A stretch of DNA of 64,000 nt from Acidobacteriota bacterium. GTDB lineage: Bacteria; Acidobacteriota; Terriglobia; Terriglobales; Acidobacteriaceae. Below the pieces are notes generated by a model. It saw only the letters and a list, made by a program, of their open reading frames with translations. It had not been told where the DNA came from and did not search any database. This document shows positions 26,109 through 36,264 of this stretch, piece by piece (position 1 is the first letter of the stretch; every line of letters begins with the position of its first letter). The stretch is taken from positions 1-64,000 of the forward strand of contig JAEYQK010000018.1 of the NCBI GenBank assembly GCA_023410055.1. Direction: 5' to 3'. A program made the translations under genes and the position numbers.

Positions 26109-27640
26109 CAACAAGGCCGGTATCGCTTCCGCCTCCGGACACTTTCGACCAGTCCTCTTCCATGTGGGTGGATGAGGCAATCTGGGGTCATCGACTCTAC
26201 GACGAGCAATCTCCGTGGATGGTGCTGCTCGAATTCCTCAACATCTTCTACTATGAATCTTCGAAAGACCGGGCGTTTGAGGAGCCAAATGGTCTCAATA
26301 CTCTGAAGTACCAAGCAGCACATCGTCTTCATCTTCGAAACATACTTTTCAACAATCCGCATCTTGCCGAGATCCGCTTTACGTTCGCACATGACGGGGA
26401 CCGCTGGAACCAATGGCTCAAGACCATGAAATCAGCCACTGGTATTGCCCAGCCGGAATTCGACTATCTCAAGGGCCGCTTTCATTCGTTTGAGGATTTT
26501 GTCGATATCGTCTCGCTCATCCGCTCTTCAAGCATCGAGGTAAACAGCAACAAACGCTGGAGCTCGAAATTTGTGTTTCCGTACGGACGCCATAGCTTGT
26601 ACGAGGATTTGGATCACAATGCATCGACTAATGATCGACGGTTCTTCGGACGAACGGGCGAAGTCTTGTACCTAATGTGTTGCCGCGCTCAGCGTAAAGC
26701 CGAGTTGAGGGCTGCGCTGCAAGAATGTTTTGCAAAGGCTGACTCTACATGGGACACGATCGTCAAGTCCCTACAACCGTCGGAGGACGAGTCGTTCAGC
26801 AAGGATCGCGCCAACGCTTTTCTGCCGTATGATCATCATCCGTGCTTTGACGATATCGTAGATGATTGGCTCGCCATTTTAAGCCTGAACATCACTGGTT
26901 TCGATGTGCTGCCGCACCTCGTTAACTTGGCGGGATTCCATTTGTTGAAATACGAGTTGACGGTTGCAAGACAACTCCTCGGGCATGTGTCTCCTCCCGT
27001 GTTTGTATGCGAGGTTGTTGCGCCTCGCAAAACTCTAGTACGGGATATTTCTTGCGATCTGTATCAGGACAACAATCTCCTCCCAGCCGAAGCGGTAGAA
27101 GCGTACATCAACGAGATCGAAGCTTCCAATGAGTGGCGACAGGCCATGACGGAACATGGAGCTTTCGAGAAGTGTCGCAAGATTCTTCGCGAGAAGGTCT
27201 ATTGGGGAGAGGACTATGACGGCCCGAGCGATCCTCACGAATTGATGCAAACTCTGCGACAAGCGGCGATCAAGCGCCACAGGCAGCATGTTGCGAACGT
27301 GCACCGCAATTATGGGCGCGAGATCGGGTTCGTTTCGAAGAGAGGAACGGTCAAGCTGCGATACGCACCGAACGATTCTTTCCTCAAGACCCTACTGTTC
27401 GCGAACGTTGACAAGCGGATAGAACTCAATGAGTTCTTGGGAAAGTTGCAAGCCCGCTACGGAATTGTGTTTGGAGACAAAGAAGCAGAACGGGTTCTGG
27501 CCAAAGGCGATTTTGACAAAAAAGCCTTCCGGGCGAATTCGCGGCGTCTGGAACAGCGACTTGGAAGCCTTGGTGTGTTAAAGCGTTTGTCAGACTCCTG
27601 CGCGTACGTGATCAACCCCTGTTATGAGGACATGCCGTGA
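26105..27640 (+). CDS. DptG/SspG-like protein of the restriction module
   Basis: A 511-residue protein without an obvious catalytic motif. Features visible are an aromatic-rich N-terminal part (LLEFLNIFYYESS), many basic residues, and helical segments such as HRLHLRNILFNNPHLAEIRF. It occupies the slot of the second gene in dndFGH/sspFGH operons, coupled to both neighbours (ATGA upstream, GTGA downstream). The function call comes from position and size only. Confidence 0.62.
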   Translation: MTTRPVSLPPPDTFDQSSSMWVDEAIWGHRLYDEQSPWMVLLEFLNIFYYESSKDRAFEEPNGLNTLKYQAAHRLHLRNILFNNPHLAEIRFTFAHDGDRWNQWLKTMKSATGIAQPEFDYLKGRFHSFEDFVDIVSLIRSSSIEVNSNKRWSSKFVFPYGRHSLYEDLDHNASTNDRRFFGRTGEVLYLMCCRAQRKAELRAALQECFAKADSTWDTIVKSLQPSEDESFSKDRANAFLPYDHHPCFDDIVDDWLAILSLNITGFDVLPHLVNLAGFHLLKYELTVARQLLGHVSPPVFVCEVVAPRKTLVRDISCDLYQDNNLLPAEAVEAYINEIEASNEWRQAMTEHGAFEKCRKILREKVYWGEDYDGPSDPHELMQTLRQAAIKRHRQHVANVHRNYGREIGFVSKRGTVKLRYAPNDSFLKTLLFANVDKRIELNEFLGKLQARYGIVFGDKEAERVLAKGDFDKKAFRANSRRLEQRLGSLGVLKRLSDSCAYVINPCYEDMP

Positions 27641-30600
27641 CCAGCGACGAGTTGATTGGCAGCATTGCTGCGTCCTATCTTCGCGATCGCCTCTCCGGTG
27701 ATGACACTGCCGGTGTCGCTCGCTATCTTTTGGATTGCCTCACAGCCGACCAGACCGCGGCGGTCGCAAAGGCCGTACTCCGCGATGAAGCGCTGTCGCG
27801 ACTAGTGGAGATCAAGCTCCCCATTCACTTTGTTGGAAGCTACGACTTGCCGCCAGAGATTCTCACGAATGAGCGAACAACCTATTTTCGCAATGCAGCA
27901 TGCGACAAGTCCGCTCTCTTGGTTGCAAATACCGGCGACGACGAAGAACAATCGCTTAAGGAGCTAGTCTCAATTGGCGCGCCGGAATTGCTCGCCGAGA
28001 CTACGCTGTGGATTGCAACCGCAGCCGAGGGGCTGCCACTCGTCGAGGAGCACAAGAGATGGTGGCTGAAGGCGCTTACCGCACTTCTGGAAGTGAAGCA
28101 GTTCGCGCTGGATCGCTTTGCTGAATACGTTCTCTGTACCAGGGACGCCATCGAAGAAGGCCATCCATTACTATCTGCGATTGGCTTCGCCCTGCCGGCC
28201 CTTCATATCCCTCGTGACACAGGGTTCTTTCGCAGCCTGAACGACAAAACGGCAGGTCATTCATCCAAATGGAAAACGCTCTATACCCAATGCGTGAAGA
28301 AGAGGGCTTGTTACCTTCTGAAACAGACGCCGACGCAGACTCTGCTCTTCGAGGACGACCTCAGGAAATCATTCGAACAGGTAAGGGATGCGATCCCTCT
28401 TGAGCTGCACTCGACGGTTGCTGCCTATATAGGTTCCACCAGCGGTTGGAATGACGAGGCGGCCGCACTTGCGGAGTGCGAGTGGGAGTTGGTCAAGCCT
28501 CTGTTTGACGGGCTAAGAAGAGAGCAATTCAATCTCGGTAAGGCCACCCTCGATTTCTATGATGAACGTGAAGCTGATCTGCTCAACGAGGAGGAAAAGG
28601 ACTATCTTGCGAGGCTTCGAGACAATCGGCGAACCGATGCCCAAGAGGAAGATGAGGACTTTTATCGCCAGCATCGGAACGAGCTGAAGGAGAATTCGTC
28701 CCTCAAGTCAAAATGGGACAGATTCGTATTTGGCGCCGCATTAGAGACTGAGGACTTCGTGCAAGGAATCGCAGCGTGCCTCAGGTGGCTTTTCGACGAG
28801 GACTTCACAAGTACGAAGCGGCGTGTGACCATCCGCTCGGATCGCAGGACGAAGAAGGACCTCAGGGAACTCAACACCGACGCAGGTTTGTTCTTTGTTC
28901 AGCGCTACAAAGGCCTAAAAGAGCTATTTGGGAAGCGAGTTTCCTGGGATCTTGGCGAACTGATGAATTTCGCCGACCTCAGTGAACAGTGGCGTCGGGC
29001 AACTAAGCCCTACGTTAATCACTCTGCCGCCAAAGCCGCCCTTCAGCTCAAATTCTTCCTGGAACTAGATGTAGAGAATTCAGCAGGAACAACCGACACA
29101 AGAGCAAAACAACTGATCTGGAAATTCGACCCGAATTCGATAGCAGCAGAGTTTCCAGGTGACTGGTCACGCCTAGCCCGTGCCCCTCTTCTCTACTCGC
29201 GGGTCAATCGAGAGCCAACGAGTATTAAGGGGCGGGTCCAGTCGCTCGACCTCCGAAACGTCAAGGCTCTGTATCCGGCGTACGGCCAGGATCGTGGTTC
29301 ATTCGTCCCCATCTACAAGAAGGAGAATGATCTGGCGGTTCTATGGCCGGCTAGTGTTTCCAAGGCACTGGAAGAAGGTTTTATTTCGGAGCAGACCGCA
29401 ACGACGTTGCGGCAGCTGTTTGAGAAGTTTCAGAACAGCTACAAGAAGGCTATCACCAGTTTTGGAGAAGGGGGCCTCGCCTCTGATGCTCTTCTACAGC
29501 AGGCGAAAGACTACGGCGAATTGCTGGATTCCGTATGTTCTAACGCAAAGGGTGATCGTAATCGCCTGATGCTTCTGAAACCCCTTCTGGACATCGGAAG
29601 TGTGGGTGTAGACGGCGGAAAGGTAACTGTCATCATCACACCCTGGCAACCATTGCGACTTGCGGCCATGGCTGTGAAGGCAACGCAGGTCGCTTCACTG
29701 GTGCGATTCCTGATGACAGCGGACGAGGTCCTCTTTGGAGACCCGCCGCTATACTTCAAGCAACTTGAACAAGAGCTAGCCCATCCTTACTATCCCGAAA
29801 TCGTACTCGGTTGGCACACCACCCGGCCTGAGTTGCTATCTCTCACCGATTATCATCTTGACTACAGCCTCCATGAATCTCCTGTCATCAGCAATGATGG
29901 ATATGATGAAACCAATGAAAGCCCAGCCGAGACGGCATCGCTTGTAGTTGACCTAACTAAGCGATTCTTGTCGTTATATCCTCACGAGCGGGCAAATCTT
30001 TCTGTCGTCCTATACAACTGCGATTCTGCTCGCCTCCCCTATGCGCTCGTAGACAAAATGGCTGAACTTCACGAGGGCGACGAGGATATGCGCTGCCAGA
30101 TCGTGCTGCGCCACCGCGATGGGGTCAGGTTGCGTGAGCTGTACGAGAGGATCATCGAATCATCTGATGCCGACGTCGATTCGTTTGTGACGAGCGAAGC
30201 AACGAAGGATTTTATGGCCCGTCTTCGCATTGGCATCATGGCTGATCAAGCGCCCGTGAGCGATCCTAAAGATGGGCCACCCGCGGATATTGTCTTCCTT
30301 CAGGATGTAATCGCTCGGCATGCGGGCCTCGACTGGTATCCTGAACCCCTTGATCCTGTCGAGCTCCCGTCTTTTGTCCCCGCCCGCTGGTCCCGTCGGC
30401 GGCCTTCGGCAGTGGACGATATGAAGTCCGTTGCCTATTTGTGTTGCCCAGTGCAGAGCAAAGAGGGATGGTCGTTCATTACGGCGATCACTACCTTTCT
30501 TCGAGGTGACTGGAACGGTGTGAAAGACAAGTGCCTGTTGCCGGCCCGTAAGCTCGATTTCAACGATCCGGTCACCGCCAGTATCTTTAAGGAAATACAC

Positions 30601-32901
30601 AATCTCGCCAACTGGGTCGTCAACTACGACGAGCTTCTTGATCGTAGGCAGCTCTTAAATCAGAGCGTCAAGGTTATCCGCTATAAGCAATCGGCATCGC
30701 AGGGCCGAAATGTACTCATCTCTTCGACAGCGCCATTGAGCCTCTTGCGCTCGATGGTCTTTGGCAGGATACGCGACTTGAATCTTGAGATGGGGGATGC
30801 CGAGTGTCGCTCGCTCACCGATCGACTGATCAATGATGCGAATGACATATCTGGTGATATCGTCCTGCGAGCTGCAAAGCGCGGGCGTAACGCGAGCGAG
30901 TTGATTGGCGTCGTGCTCAGTCGATACCTTATCCGACATGAGATTGGGGTTGCTCGCAGATTCGGGTGGTATTTCCTAGATGATTACGCCGAATGGCTTG
31001 GGCAGCGAGAAGAACAGATCGCCGACATCTTGGCGCTGTCCCCTGAGGAAGATACAGCTGGCGACCTTCGGCTAAATGTAATCATTGCTGAATCGAAATA
31101 CATCGATGCAGCGAGCCTAGCTTCGAAGAGAAAGGAATCACAGAAGCAGCTGCGCGATACCGTTCGACGTATCAACGACGCCCTGTTTGGCAATCCAAAG
31201 CGGCTTGACCGCGAACTCTGGCTCTCCCGTTTCTCAGACCTTCTACTAAACGGCATTCAGTTTCCAGCCAGTTCACCAATTGATCTTGCTGCATGGCGGA
31301 GAGCAGTTAGAGAGGGAAATTGCCGGATACAATTGCGAGGCTACTCGCACATCTTCGTCTCCGGTCCACCGGATGCGGAAGAGTGCTCGGAAATGGTAGA
31401 AGTTGCCGAGGCGGCAAGTTCCTATCAGGAGGTGTTTTCGCGAAGCCGCCTTCGCGAACTCCTGTCGGCATACTGGAAGAACTTCGACCCAGGCCCCATT
31501 CGAACGGCAGTTGCAGATCGGGACATTTGGTCGGAACAGGAATTCCGACGCCCCTCCGAACGAATTGATATCGTGACGCAGCGGAAGTCTCGCGATATCG
31601 CGGCGAAAGACTCGGTTGCGCCGTTAACTGAGCCAACGACCGCCACAGTCATTCCAGGGAAGGAACAGAAACAAGATTCTGCGCCTGAGCGTGTTGTCAC
31701 GGCTGAAGATGAGGCCCAGGGTGCTGGCGAGAGTCCGAGCTGGGCTCATCCGGGTTTGGCACAGATGTTCGCAAGCTACGGCACAGAAGCACAGGACAGT
31801 GCCCAGGATGCGGAGTGGTTGAAGAACGTCGAGAACCGCGCGAAGGGCGCGCTCCAGCAGTTCCAGCTGCAGTCCAAATTGCTAACGAGTACCTTGACTC
31901 CAAACGCTGCGCTGCTGAAATTCCAGGGAAGTGCAAACCTCACCGTGGAGCAGGTGGCCCGGCGACGGTCGGAATTCTTGACGACCCACAAGCTCAACGT
32001 TATTTCAGTGCGCGCTGAGGCTGGCATTGTCGCGATTGCCATCGCCCGGGAGAACCGCCGGATTCTCAATTTGCCCGAATTATGGAAACGTTGGCGGCCA
32101 AATTGTTCTGTCGGAAATGACAGTCTTCTGATCGCGCTGAAAGAGGAGGACAGTAGTTTTCTGTTTCTTTCGCCGAAATCGAACGCACCACACACGCTGA
32201 TCGCAGGATCAACCGGGAGTGGCAAGTCGGTGTTGATGCAGAACATCATCCTGGCGATTGCGTGTACGAACACGCCGGAGCAAGCGAGGATTCTCCTCAT
32301 CGACCCCAAATTGGGAGTTGACTACTTCGCATTTGAAGGACTCCCGCATCTCCAGGGCGGAATTGTCGATACTCCTGAAGTCGCCGTTCAGCGCCTGACC
32401 GAGTTGATTGACGAAATGAACCGACGTTACGCAATACTGAGGGAGAACAAAGTTGCGAACATTTTTGATCTGAACAGAAAAAAGAGCCCAACGGAACGAT
32501 TGCCTTTCTTGTGGATTATTCACGATGAGTTCGCAGAATGGATGATGACGCCTGAGTATTCGGAGGCCGTCTCAGACATCGTGGCCCGTTTAGGGGTGAA
32601 GGCACGAGCGGCAGGTATTTCTCTTGTGTTCGCAGCTCAACGCCCCGACGCAAACATCATGCCGATGCAGTTGCGGGCAAATCTCGGGAATCGCCTCGTG
32701 TTACGGGTAGATGGAGAAGGAACATCAGAAATCGCTCTCGGCGAAAAGGGCGCAGAGCGCCTTCTGGGAAAAGGACATCTCGCAGCCAAACTGGAAGGGG
32801 TCGGCGAGATTGTCTATGCGCAGGTCCCATTTGTTGATAACGACTTTTTGTGCCGCGCCGTGGAGATGCTGGCAAGCCCTGTGCCAAGTACAAGCCGATA
32901 G
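27637..32901 (+). CDS. DptH/SspH-like giant protein with C-terminal FtsK/HerA-type motor
   Basis: A 1754-residue protein. Roughly the first 1400 residues have no familiar domain. A low-complexity linker lies around 1320-1400. The last 350 form an FtsK/SpoIIIE-like ATPase with P-loop IAGSTGSGKSVLMQNIIL (about 1521-1538), ILLIDPKLGVDYFAF, Walker B FLWIIHDEFAEWM (about 1622-1634) and SLVFAAQRPDANIMP. DptH proteins of dndFGH modules have this size and a C-terminal motor of this class. The motor probably translocates or unwinds DNA during restriction. GTG start with a four-base overlap to the preceding stop. Confidence 0.8.
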   Translation: MTSDELIGSIAASYLRDRLSGDDTAGVARYLLDCLTADQTAAVAKAVLRDEALSRLVEIKLPIHFVGSYDLPPEILTNERTTYFRNAACDKSALLVANTGDDEEQSLKELVSIGAPELLAETTLWIATAAEGLPLVEEHKRWWLKALTALLEVKQFALDRFAEYVLCTRDAIEEGHPLLSAIGFALPALHIPRDTGFFRSLNDKTAGHSSKWKTLYTQCVKKRACYLLKQTPTQTLLFEDDLRKSFEQVRDAIPLELHSTVAAYIGSTSGWNDEAAALAECEWELVKPLFDGLRREQFNLGKATLDFYDEREADLLNEEEKDYLARLRDNRRTDAQEEDEDFYRQHRNELKENSSLKSKWDRFVFGAALETEDFVQGIAACLRWLFDEDFTSTKRRVTIRSDRRTKKDLRELNTDAGLFFVQRYKGLKELFGKRVSWDLGELMNFADLSEQWRRATKPYVNHSAAKAALQLKFFLELDVENSAGTTDTRAKQLIWKFDPNSIAAEFPGDWSRLARAPLLYSRVNREPTSIKGRVQSLDLRNVKALYPAYGQDRGSFVPIYKKENDLAVLWPASVSKALEEGFISEQTATTLRQLFEKFQNSYKKAITSFGEGGLASDALLQQAKDYGELLDSVCSNAKGDRNRLMLLKPLLDIGSVGVDGGKVTVIITPWQPLRLAAMAVKATQVASLVRFLMTADEVLFGDPPLYFKQLEQELAHPYYPEIVLGWHTTRPELLSLTDYHLDYSLHESPVISNDGYDETNESPAETASLVVDLTKRFLSLYPHERANLSVVLYNCDSARLPYALVDKMAELHEGDEDMRCQIVLRHRDGVRLRELYERIIESSDADVDSFVTSEATKDFMARLRIGIMADQAPVSDPKDGPPADIVFLQDVIARHAGLDWYPEPLDPVELPSFVPARWSRRRPSAVDDMKSVAYLCCPVQSKEGWSFITAITTFLRGDWNGVKDKCLLPARKLDFNDPVTASIFKEIHNLANWVVNYDELLDRRQLLNQSVKVIRYKQSASQGRNVLISSTAPLSLLRSMVFGRIRDLNLEMGDAECRSLTDRLINDANDISGDIVLRAAKRGRNASELIGVVLSRYLIRHEIGVARRFGWYFLDDYAEWLGQREEQIADILALSPEEDTAGDLRLNVIIAESKYIDAASLASKRKESQKQLRDTVRRINDALFGNPKRLDRELWLSRFSDLLLNGIQFPASSPIDLAAWRRAVREGNCRIQLRGYSHIFVSGPPDAEECSEMVEVAEAASSYQEVFSRSRLRELLSAYWKNFDPGPIRTAVADRDIWSEQEFRRPSERIDIVTQRKSRDIAAKDSVAPLTEPTTATVIPGKEQKQDSAPERVVTAEDEAQGAGESPSWAHPGLAQMFASYGTEAQDSAQDAEWLKNVENRAKGALQQFQLQSKLLTSTLTPNAALLKFQGSANLTVEQVARRRSEFLTTHKLNVISVRAEAGIVAIAIARENRRILNLPELWKRWRPNCSVGNDSLLIALKEEDSSFLFLSPKSNAPHTLIAGSTGSGKSVLMQNIILAIACTNTPEQARILLIDPKLGVDYFAFEGLPHLQGGIVDTPEVAVQRLTELIDEMNRRYAILRENKVANIFDLNRKKSPTERLPFLWIIHDEFAEWMMTPEYSEAVSDIVARLGVKARAAGISLVFAAQRPDANIMPMQLRANLGNRLVLRVDGEGTSEIALGEKGAERLLGKGHLAAKLEGVGEIVYAQVPFVDNDFLCRAVEMLASPVPSTSR

Positions 32902-32995
32902 GGTACTCACGGGTGGGGGCGCTAAGCTCGATTTGGCTCCGTACGGCCCGCCAAACCTCCGCTGCGGACGAAGAAGCAACGCGCCGGGAATGTAA

Positions 32996-35059
32996 ATGCC
33001 ATTGTCTCCAGCGCTCGATTGGTCACAATACCGGCAGCAACTGCTGGCGCTGCCGTACGGCAAGATGTTGCCGAACGCGGTGTATTTGCATCGCGACACA
33101 GATGTGTGCACAACCGGAACGTTAGCTCAGATCGTCTCGACGCTATCACTTGAGCACGAGGTCGGCCCGGAGTTCAACATCATAAAGTTCCGGCTAGATG
33201 CGCCGCGGATCTCATTTCTCTGCTATCCAGACTTCTTTGAGCAACCGCATCCAGCTTTGCAGAAGGCCATAGCTATCGACCTGTTGTCAGGCAGATCCGT
33301 TCGAAGCGACTACGGGGACAATCTGAATCCGCCCATCATTCATCGGAAGGAGTTGTTCCTTTCCCCAGATCACCCGATGGCGCCGACATTCGCTGCTCTC
33401 TCAGCAGCTGAGGAGCAGGCGGGGCTTTACGATAGCAAGTCTGTCATAGGCTTCTTGGCCAACTGGGAGCGGCTACTCGCGGCAAAAGGTCTGGCATTCG
33501 AGGGGCACTCGCTTGTGGAAGTGCCGCCCAGCGAAGAGTTCTGTTCGCAGACGGGCGATGTGGGCCTGAGTGTCGATCGCCATAGGACCGCGTTGACGCG
33601 CTATGAGCTTTCAAGGCCCGTGAAGACGTTGGTGGAATATGGGCTGATTTCATCGGGCTCTTCATTTCTTGACTACGGTTGTGGGTTGGGGGCAGATATT
33701 AGGGGCCTGCAGGAAATGGGAATTCAGGCCCGCGGGTGGGACCCAGTTCATGCTCCAGACGGTGTCCGTACGGAGTCGGAAATCGTTAATCTCGGGTATG
33801 TTCTCAACGTAATCGAAGACCCTGCCGAACGCGCGGAAACTCTGATTGCTGCTTGGAGCTTGACACGTCGCCTCCTCGTCGTCTCAGCCCTGATCGGGGC
33901 CGGCGGCAAGCCCGCAGAAGGGGTGGCCATAACGGATGGTGTTCTCACGCGACGCAATACCTTCCAGAAATACTTCAGCCAGGCCGAACTGCAACACTAC
34001 ATCGAGGACGCATTAGAGGCTGCTGCTACGCCGGTATCGCTTGGCATCTTCTACGTTTTCAGGGACCAGAGCGATCAGCAGCTCTTCCTTCAATCAAGAT
34101 TTCGCCGCAACATCGATTGGAAGTCTCTCAGGATCGTTCGACGAGCGGAGCCACCTTCTAGGGCTCCACGAAAGCGAGTGGTGAAGCCGGATCGTTTCTC
34201 AGCACACCAGGAATTGTTGGACGAGTTGTGGCAAACGGTACTCTCCCTCGGGCGATTGCCACTTTCTCAGGAGTTCCCTCGGTACTCCGAAGTGTCTGAC
34301 GCATTTGGTTCTCCGAAGCGCACCTTGCGATTCTTCGCCTCCCAAGGGAGGCAGCACCTGCTAGAACAAGCAGCAGCGACGCGAAAAGCAGACTTGCTTG
34401 TGTACCTCGCGATCTCCAGCATCCGTCGTGTTATTGCCTTTTCGTCTCTACCAGAGACAATTCGGCAAGACATCACGGTCTTTTTCGGCAACTACAAACG
34501 GGCATTGGCCGAAGGGCACTCTGTCCTGCATTCCGCAGCTGATGCTGAGGTTGTCTCACTTGCCTGCGAGGAATCTTCAGTTGGATGGCAAGACGAACGA
34601 AGCCTTTATGTCCACACCCGCCTAATTGATCGTCTTCCCACGGTGCTTCGAGTTCTGATCGCGTGTGCCGAAGTGTTGTATGGTGATATTCACCAGGCGG
34701 ATATTGTGAGAATTCATAAGCTGTCCGGAAAAATCACTTTCCTCAGCTATGCCGATTTCGATAGCGCCATTTTGCCTGCGTTAAGGATACGTACGCGGGT
34801 CAACCTTCGAACTCTGCAGGTCGATACTTTCGATCACGAAAAAGACGGGCAATTGTTGTATTTCAAAGAGCGGTTCGTGGATTCGTCTAGCGCCTCTTGT
34901 TTCTGTGATCTCGAAGCATCGGATAAGCTGCGATCTCTCGGAATTCCAGATTCACAATTCCTCGGACCTCGGGTGCATGAGCTCCGCGAAGTGTTGCGTA
35001 GCTCGGGAATGCAAGAACTGCTCGACCAAATTCTGAAGGCGGGTGACTCACAAGCATGA
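32996..35059 (+). CDS. Phosphorothioation-associated putative methyltransferase
   Basis: A 687-residue protein. The N-terminal part (LPYGKMLPNAVYLHRDTD) and the central SAM-binding motif SSFLDYGCGLGADIRGLQ (about residues 221-238) match the pattern of the putative methyltransferases found beside dnd genes. The post-I acidic strand is ARGWDPVHAP. Its second half repeats features of the first: KITFLSYADFDSAILPALRI resembles PRISFLCYPDFFEQPHPALQ at residues 60-80, suggesting two related modules. It lies 94 bases after the DptH-like gene with GGGAA before ATG. The role in modification or restriction is unknown. Confidence 0.75.
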   Translation: MPLSPALDWSQYRQQLLALPYGKMLPNAVYLHRDTDVCTTGTLAQIVSTLSLEHEVGPEFNIIKFRLDAPRISFLCYPDFFEQPHPALQKAIAIDLLSGRSVRSDYGDNLNPPIIHRKELFLSPDHPMAPTFAALSAAEEQAGLYDSKSVIGFLANWERLLAAKGLAFEGHSLVEVPPSEEFCSQTGDVGLSVDRHRTALTRYELSRPVKTLVEYGLISSGSSFLDYGCGLGADIRGLQEMGIQARGWDPVHAPDGVRTESEIVNLGYVLNVIEDPAERAETLIAAWSLTRRLLVVSALIGAGGKPAEGVAITDGVLTRRNTFQKYFSQAELQHYIEDALEAAATPVSLGIFYVFRDQSDQQLFLQSRFRRNIDWKSLRIVRRAEPPSRAPRKRVVKPDRFSAHQELLDELWQTVLSLGRLPLSQEFPRYSEVSDAFGSPKRTLRFFASQGRQHLLEQAAATRKADLLVYLAISSIRRVIAFSSLPETIRQDITVFFGNYKRALAEGHSVLHSAADAEVVSLACEESSVGWQDERSLYVHTRLIDRLPTVLRVLIACAEVLYGDIHQADIVRIHKLSGKITFLSYADFDSAILPALRIRTRVNLRTLQVDTFDHEKDGQLLYFKERFVDSSSASCFCDLEASDKLRSLGIPDSQFLGPRVHELREVLRSSGMQELLDQILKAGDSQA

Positions 35060-35526
35060 TCGAAATCGTGCACAACTTTGATCCCAAGTCGTTTATGTGG
35101 CTCTGGGCGAAGTATGTCATCGGTTGGAACGACAAGTACCACTGTACCAACTGCATCAGAGGACGGTATTCGAAGAAATTCAGCCGGAACAATCCGAATT
35201 TTGAGAGTAGTCGATCCGTTATTTTTGATGAACAGCCAGATAGTGCGTTCAGGGCCATTTACATCTGCGGCGTCTCAAAGCAAGGATACTCGGCCAAGAG
35301 AAACTATTCTCACAATGTTCACGCCGCGATCCTCCCGGTAGCGGGGGCGAGTGATTGCTGGTCATTTGAGAGTTGGCGAATGACAGTATCCAACGGTCGG
35401 CTCCTTTCAATCCCCAAGAATGCCGCTAATATTCCTGAGCGGTACCGCACACTGCCCGACGAGTTCACGACGTGCCGAATTTTTCGTTGGGCGGCATCCT
35501 TTTTTGCTGGCCAAGTGAGTGACTAA
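35056..35526 (+). CDS. Unknown 156-residue protein at the end of the defence operon
   Basis: Coupled to the putative methyltransferase by an ATGA overlap. The protein has an N-terminal region rich in Trp and Tyr with a CTNC pair (DKYHCTNCIRGRYSKKF), several basic residues and a His/Asn region (KRNYSHNVHAAILPV). No family is recognised. The single Cys pair with basic flanks might bind nucleic acid or metal. It is the last gene of the run; the next 450 bases lack genes. Confidence 0.55.
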   Translation: MIEIVHNFDPKSFMWLWAKYVIGWNDKYHCTNCIRGRYSKKFSRNNPNFESSRSVIFDEQPDSAFRAIYICGVSKQGYSAKRNYSHNVHAAILPVAGASDCWSFESWRMTVSNGRLLSIPKNAANIPERYRTLPDEFTTCRIFRWAASFFAGQVSD

Positions 35527-35597
35527 CGTGGCAAAGATGCGAAGACCTGAACAGCTAGGGGACTGCAATTCGATTCTCTTGGCACTTCCCAGGGTTT

Positions 35598-35660
35598 CAT
35601 TTCCACCCGGAAATGGGACTGCCATTGAGGACTAACAATCACCCCAAAATGGGGTGATTG
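35598..35660. terminator. Two adjacent hairpins after the defence island
   Basis: CATTTCC-ACCC-GGAAATG (35598-35615) is followed by a perfect 11-base stem with a three-base loop, CAATCACCCCA-AAA-TGGGGTGATTG (35636-35660). They are the first structures downstream of the last defence gene. There is no clear T-run, so they could be terminators lacking a U-tract, RNA-stabilising hairpins, or remnants of the island's boundary. The rest of 35527-35971 shows no convincing gene. Confidence 0.5.
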
Positions 35661-35971
35661 AGCAGGAATTAGAGGGTCGAAGCACCACTGCGAGATTGAA
35701 AGGACGGCGCAGATATACACTCTTGCTAGATGACCACGAATTCACAATCGTGCCTGCTGTCAACGAGCGGCAGCAAGCAGAGTCCGCCGCCTACGGGAAG
35801 CACAATCCGGCTCGTGAACTTTCATGCATTTGTTCTGAGATCCATGCGACATCGCGTTGCAATTATGCAAACGCGCCAAGGCGCTCTGACACTACATTCA
35901 TACACAATCCATTACAATCTACCCTCCATTGACGACAAGTTGCTTCGTTCGAAACTCGCTGCCATGTATAC

Positions 35972-36142
35972 TGTAGGTGCTTAAGGTGCTCATCGATTAG
36001 GTGAGTGAAAAGGGAAGTGGGTTAGAAGCCCGCGCGGTCCCGCCACTGTATGCAGCCAAGATTCAGCAAGTGAGCCACTGTTTCTCTCCGAAACGGGAAG
36101 GTTGTTGAATCGTACGAACTGCGAGCCAGGAGACCTGCCTTA
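35972..36142 (+). ncRNA. Cobalamin riboswitch upstream of pckG
   Basis: The conserved elements occur in order: GGTGCT near the 5' end, GTGAAAAGGGAAGTGGGTTAG, AAGCCCGCGCGGTCCCGCCA (first part of the core), CACTG, GGGAAG, and the closing GCCAGGAGACCTGCC (B12 box). This is the AdoCbl-type class. The first gene downstream is pckG at 36501, more than 350 bases away, a long and unusual leader. The two halves of the core are nearly identical to the riboswitch at 49458. Confidence 0.93.
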
Positions 36143-36264
36143 AGCGATAAAACGTGTTCCGCTTCGGAGTAGAGCGACGAACCGGTTTGGTTTTCTGCAT
36201 GAAACGATGCAGGTGATGCCTACCTCTTCCCCTCTCTATTTTGACTGCGCATGTTTACAACGTC

